Part shown: positions 6,060-9,211 of the stretch, one piece after another
Layout: the number at the start of each line of letters is the position of its first letter
How positions within the stretch are numbered: the first letter of the stretch is position 1
Assembly (NCBI GenBank): GCA_017452115.1
Contig: JAFTNB010000120.1
Location: 1-9,211 of the forward strand
From: Alphaproteobacteria bacterium
GTDB lineage: Bacteria; Pseudomonadota; Alphaproteobacteria; RF32; CAG-239
Length of the DNA stretch: 9,211 nucleotides
Direction: 5' to 3'
Made by a program: the position numbers and the translations under genes
Notes under the pieces: model-generated
What the model saw: only the letters and a program-made list of their open reading frames with translations
What the model was told of the DNA's origin: nothing
Database searches by the model: none

Positions 6060-7274
6060 TTAGAAAAAACTTGAAACCTTATACAAGGCTTGAATAAATC
6101 TATCAATATCTTCTCTAGATGTATAAAGTCCGATTGAAGCTCGCGCTAACGAATTATATCCCATTCTTTTAACCAGCGGTTCTGCACAATGATGCCCTGT
6201 GCGAATCGACACTCCTTCTTTATCTAAAATAAAAGCTACATCTTGTGCATGTATTCCGTTAAGGTCAAAAGAAAAAACGCCACCTTTATCCGGCGCCGTA
6301 CCAATAATTTTAAGTCCGGCAATTTCTTGCAATTGTTGAGAAGCATAAACGATTAAATCTTGTTCATGAGCTTCCAGACGAGCCCAACCAATATTCATCA
6401 TATATTTTAATGCGCTACCAAGAGCGATGGCATCTACAATTGCCGGAGTACCAGCTTCAAAACGAGAGGGAGGCAAAGCATAAGTTGTATGTTCAAAACT
6501 AACCGTATCCACCATATCGCCGCCAACCTGATAGGGAAGCATTTGTTCTAACACAGACATTTTTCCATATAAAACCCCTACTCCTGACGGTCCATAAGTT
6601 TTATGTCCGGAAAAAGCTAAAAAATCGCAATCCCAATCTTGAACATCTATTTGACGATGCACCGCATACTGACAGGCATCAACAGCAAACAAAGCTCCGA
6701 CTTTATGGGCTTGTGATACCATTTTTTTGATAGGGAAAACCGTTCCTAAAACATTAGACATTGCCGTAACGGAAACCAATTTGGTTTTTTCGTTTAATAA
6801 TTTTAAATATTCATCTTCAATATAGCTACCATCATTAGCTATTTTAAATATTTTTAACTTAATTCCCAATTCATCACGCAAAATTTGCCATGGTATTAAG
6901 TTGGCATGATGTTCTGCCTCAGAAATTAAAACCTCATCTCCGGTTTTTAGAAAATTTCTTCCCCAACTGTATGCTATTAAATTAAAAGCCTCTGTTGCAT
7001 TTCGGGTATAAATAATTTCATGTGAAGAAGCTGCATTAATAAAAGTTTTAATAATTTCTCTAGCTTGTTCGTACAATCCGGTTATTTGTTCAGAAAGATA
7101 ATAAGAACCGCGATGTACATTGGCATAAGTTCCACTATATACACGTACCAATGTATCGATTACACATTGGGGTTTTTGTGCAGATGCCGCTGTATCCAAA
7201 AAAGTATTCGGCTTACCATTAATTTGTATGTTTAATATTGGAAAATCTTTGCGAATCTCGTTAATATCATACAT
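6060..7274 (-). CDS. sufS: SufS, PLP-dependent cysteine desulfurase (group II)
   Basis: Takes sulfur from L-cysteine as an enzyme persulfide and supplies it for Fe-S cluster building. The 404-aa product covers the whole class V aminotransferase fold. Residues visible: LDTAASAQKP near the N-terminus, the PLP-stacking His in EHHANLIPWQ (His122), VDACQ (Asp199, Gln202), the Schiff-base lysine in FSGHKTYGPSG (Lys225), and the catalytic cysteine in RTGHHCAEP (Cys363). Each is one less than the E. coli SufS numbering, so alignment is nearly gap-free. The RTGHHCAEP loop is the SufS/group II type rather than IscS. The start is the ATG at 7274 (MYDINEIRKDFP), with GGAG 9 nt upstream and 14 nt after sufD. 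An upstream in-frame GTG at 7310 would overlap sufD and is less likely. SufE, its partner, lies three genes downstream. Confidence 0.97.
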   Translation of the reverse strand: MYDINEIRKDFPILNIQINGKPNTFLDTAASAQKPQCVIDTLVRVYSGTYANVHRGSYYLSEQITGLYEQAREIIKTFINAASSHEIIYTRNATEAFNLIAYSWGRNFLKTGDEVLISEAEHHANLIPWQILRDELGIKLKIFKIANDGSYIEDEYLKLLNEKTKLVSVTAMSNVLGTVFPIKKMVSQAHKVGALFAVDACQYAVHRQIDVQDWDCDFLAFSGHKTYGPSGVGVLYGKMSVLEQMLPYQVGGDMVDTVSFEHTTYALPPSRFEAGTPAIVDAIALGSALKYMMNIGWARLEAHEQDLIVYASQQLQEIAGLKIIGTAPDKGGVFSFDLNGIHAQDVAFILDKEGVSIRTGHHCAEPLVKRMGYNSLARASIGLYTSREDIDRFIQALYKVSSFF

Positions 7275-7288
7275 TAAAACATTCTCCG

Positions 7289-8575
7289 CTAAATTTGTTC
7301 TTTTAACCACGTTCTAATTGTTTCAGAATCGGCTTGTTGCAAAACATCATCTAGAAAAGCTTCAACTAAAATTCGGCGAGCGGTTTCTGCATCTATTCCG
7401 CGAGAACGCATATAAAATAATTGCTCTTCATTCAGCTCACCGCTAGCTGCCCCGTGAGAACATTTAACATCATCGGCAAAAATTTCAAGTTCTGGTTTAA
7501 CATCTATTTCAGCCCTATCACTTAATAACAAAGCTTGATGTAACTGATAACCTTCGGTTTGTTGTGCACCTTCGGCAATATGAATACGTCCTTGAAATAC
7601 ACCTTTTGCATCACCATCGACCACCCCTTTTACGAGTTGTTTGGAACGAGTGTGCGCACAAAGATGTTGAATATCTGTCGTTGTATCCAATGTAGCCCAA
7701 CCAGACATCTTGTATGCTGCATTAACTTTAGCTACAGCTTCTGGCTCCTGCAATTTTACGGTCACTTCATTGCGTCCGATATCGGCTCCTTCTTGAACAC
7801 AGAGGTTTGAATATTGTCCATAAGATTTGACCTGAACTAAATTTAATGCAATATGACAGGACTTGAATGCATCTTTTTGTAATTTATAATGATTGAGGCA
7901 AGCTTCTCGCCCGACGTATATTTCATTAACGACATTAACAAAATAACGAGATTTTTCTTCTCCCTGATAATGAAAATATTCTATAATTTCGGCTTTAGCT
8001 CCGTTTTCAACAATAATCAAATTGCGCAAATTATAAAATAAATTTTTATTGCCGGAATTGGTGTGTATATCAATAAACAAAGGCTTATCAAGTATAGTAT
8101 TTTTATGAATAAGAATAAACAAACCTTCTTCTAGATATGCTGTATTCAGAGCAGCAAAAGGATATTTTTTTAAATCAACTAATTTTCCTAATTTGGATTT
8201 AGGTTCCTCGTAAATATGTACCGCTTCAAGCAAAGTCATAACTTCCACACCTTGAGGAAGGCGTGGATGAGGAGGACAAAAGTATCCGTTACGAAAGCGA
8301 AAACAATAAGCATCAAAAGGTAATTCATAGTTATGGCAAGAACAACTACAATTATCATGACGGGTATGACAATCACAATGACATATATGCTCTTGTTCCT
8401 CCGGAAGCTCAAAATCATCTACAGTCAAAGCTCGTAGTTTGGTATATTTCCAAGCTTCGGTTTTAGATGTAGGCAATCCGGTTGCAACAAAAGTATCCCG
8501 TCCTTGTTGACGTAATGCATCTAGCCAAAATACATCACTACCATTCATTGTTTTATCTTGCAAAAGGCTACCCAT
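7289..8575 (-). CDS. sufD: SufD, Fe-S cluster scaffold subunit with a Cys/His-rich insertion
   Basis: Non-ATPase subunit of the SufBCD scaffold. The 428-aa product is close to the usual length (E. coli 423). The N-terminal helical part carries GLPTSKTEAWKYT, the typical SufD GLPT..E.WKYT signature. The middle is the beta-helix core, and the C-terminal part has DDVKCSHGA (Cys372, His374) followed by FYMRSRGI, both diagnostic. I chose the ATG at 8575, 1 nt after the sufC stop; a further in-frame extension would need a TTG inside sufC. The ribosome site is weak (AAAGAA), consistent with coupling to sufC. The oddity is residues 63-81, which hold six Cys and five His where E. coli SufD has none in the aligned linker (see the separate entry). 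The rest is ordinary SufD. Confidence 0.95.
   Translation of the reverse strand: MGSLLQDKTMNGSDVFWLDALRQQGRDTFVATGLPTSKTEAWKYTKLRALTVDDFELPEEQEHICHCDCHTRHDNCSCSCHNYELPFDAYCFRFRNGYFCPPHPRLPQGVEVMTLLEAVHIYEEPKSKLGKLVDLKKYPFAALNTAYLEEGLFILIHKNTILDKPLFIDIHTNSGNKNLFYNLRNLIIVENGAKAEIIEYFHYQGEEKSRYFVNVVNEIYVGREACLNHYKLQKDAFKSCHIALNLVQVKSYGQYSNLCVQEGADIGRNEVTVKLQEPEAVAKVNAAYKMSGWATLDTTTDIQHLCAHTRSKQLVKGVVDGDAKGVFQGRIHIAEGAQQTEGYQLHQALLLSDRAEIDVKPELEIFADDVKCSHGAASGELNEEQLFYMRSRGIDAETARRILVEAFLDDVLQQADSETIRTWLKEQI
8333..8389 (-). other. Cys/His cluster inside SufD (possible metal-binding insertion)
   Basis: SufD residues 63-81 read HICHCDCHTRHDNCSCSCH: six Cys (65, 67, 69, 76, 78, 80) and five His (63, 66, 70, 73, 81) in 19 residues, arranged as two CxCxCH units separated by five residues. 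It sits in the variable linker between the N-terminal helical segment and the conserved core. The DNA is internally repetitive, with TGTCAT and TGTGAT-like steps, so it may have arisen by short-repeat expansion. The spacing resembles a metal-binding or metallothionein-like patch; binding of metal is inference only. No such cluster is present in E. coli SufD as I recall its sequence. Confidence 0.7.
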
Positions 8576-8576
8576 A

Positions 8577-9211
8577 TTATTGTTCTTTCGTAAATTCGGC
8601 ATAACCGGTTTCTTCAAGTTCCAAAGCAAGATTTTTATCTCCGGATTTTACAATATGTCCATCCGAAAATACATGTACAAAATCCGGAACAATATAATTA
8701 AGCAGTTTCTGATAATGAGTAATGACAAGCATTGACATTTTTCCATTACGCAAAGAATTAATATTCTCGGCAACTATTTTCATTGCATCAATATCCAAAC
8801 CGGAATCCGCCTCATCAAGAATAGAAAAGCAAGGTTTCAGTATGGACATTTGCAGAGCCTCTAAACGTTTTTTCTCTCCGCCTGAAAAGCCAACATTAAT
8901 CGGGCGTTTCAGCATTTCATTGCTAATTTCCAGTTTTGATCCTTCTTCTTTTAAGGTTTTGAGAAATTCAAAAGTATCCAATTCCGGCAATTCATGGTGT
9001 TTACGCACTGCATTTACAGCATGTTTTAGAAATGTAGAAGTTGGAACTCCCGGAATTTCTACAGGATATTGCATACACAAAAAAATGCCTTCACGAGCAC
9101 GTTCTTCTGTAGACATTTGGCATAAATCTTTACCTTTAAAACGAATCGAACCGGAAGTAATTTCGTATCCGGGTTTTCCAGATAAAACATATGACAATGT
9201 TGATTTGCCTG
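8577..9211 (-). CDS. sufC: SufC, Fe-S assembly ABC ATPase (N-terminus cut by window edge)
   Basis: Cytosolic ATPase of the SUF iron-sulfur cluster scaffold, which works with SufB and SufD. The frame runs off the window end; the first complete codons read GKSTL, the end of the Walker A loop, so about 38 N-terminal residues are missing judged against E. coli SufC (248 aa). Visible in order: Q-loop region MQYPVEIPGV, ABC signature VGFSGGEKKR, Walker B/D-loop SILDEADSGLD, and the switch histidine in VITHYQ. These match SufC closely, including the family-typical YPVEIPGV and THYQ. An apparent TTG start at 9197 is only the Leu of GKSTL and is not a real start. The stop TAA lies 1 nt before the sufD ATG, which implies translational coupling. 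Upstream sufB is expected but cannot be seen. Confidence 0.96.
   Translation of the reverse strand, partial: GKSTLSYVLSGKPGYEITSGSIRFKGKDLCQMSTEERAREGIFLCMQYPVEIPGVPTSTFLKHAVNAVRKHHELPELDTFEFLKTLKEEGSKLEISNEMLKRPINVGFSGGEKKRLEALQMSILKPCFSILDEADSGLDIDAMKIVAENINSLRNGKMSMLVITHYQKLLNYIVPDFVHVFSDGHIVKSGDKNLALELEETGYAEFTKEQ

Noticed and set aside
7559..7810. Plus-strand open frame of 83 codons opposite sufD
   Set aside because: Antisense to a conserved part of SufD, with no ribosome site or recognisable domain.
8236..8466. Open frames on both strands overlapping the SufD Cys/His region
   Set aside because: They are by-products of the repetitive TGTCAT-like DNA. The SufD frame is supported by homology on both sides, while these have no recognisable features or start signals.

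Overview
The window reads as a stretch of an AT-rich alphaproteobacterial genome, probably from a host-associated or otherwise reduced lineage. The alphaproteobacterial call rests on the suf gene order (sufC-sufD-sufS-DUF59) and on the SucC-like sequence, whose ATP-grasp loop carries a GRF...GKGG-type insertion that I recall from alphaproteobacterial SucC. That comparison is from memory and was not searched. Every gene I accept lies on the minus strand with gaps of 83 nt or less, so the window looks like one long transcription unit read from 9211 towards 1. No terminator hairpin was found in any gap.

Region by region in transcription order. (i) 9211-5542 is an iron-sulfur cluster assembly block: sufC (N-terminus cut by the window edge), sufD, sufS and a SufT/DUF59 protein. 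sufB would be expected just upstream, outside the window. (ii) 5528-4686 is a class I glutamine amidotransferase-like hydrolase of the PuuD/peptidase C26 family, and 4684-4274 is sufE, the sulfur-transfer partner of SufS. (iii) 4265-2191 is a succinyl-CoA ligase pair, sucC and sucD, that looks catalytically dead. sucC has an in-frame TAA between its two domains and eroded motifs. sucD is an intact 290-codon frame but has Tyr in place of the phospho-histidine and Gln in place of its partner Glu. (iv) 2189-1470 is a ComF-family phosphoribosyltransferase-like protein with an eight-cysteine zinc-finger region. (v) 1453-88 is accessory-looking: a small secreted ten-cysteine protein, then two unrecognised frames that are best explained as one gene split by a 1-nt deletion.

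SufS takes sulfur from cysteine, SufE accepts and passes on the persulfide, SufC and SufD (with the unseen SufB) form the scaffold/ATPase, and the DUF59 protein assists maturation. The hydrolase, sucCD and comF have no obvious biochemical tie to this and may only share transcription.

The points most worth a second look are the matched loss of catalytic features in sucC and sucD while sucD keeps a clean frame, a dense Cys/His cluster inserted in SufD, the likely frameshifted gene at 785-88, and a 12-nt perfect palindrome with a weak promoter-like sequence in the only sizeable gap of the suf block. I found no mobile element, CRISPR array, tRNA or rRNA. No clear new defence or mobile system is visible.
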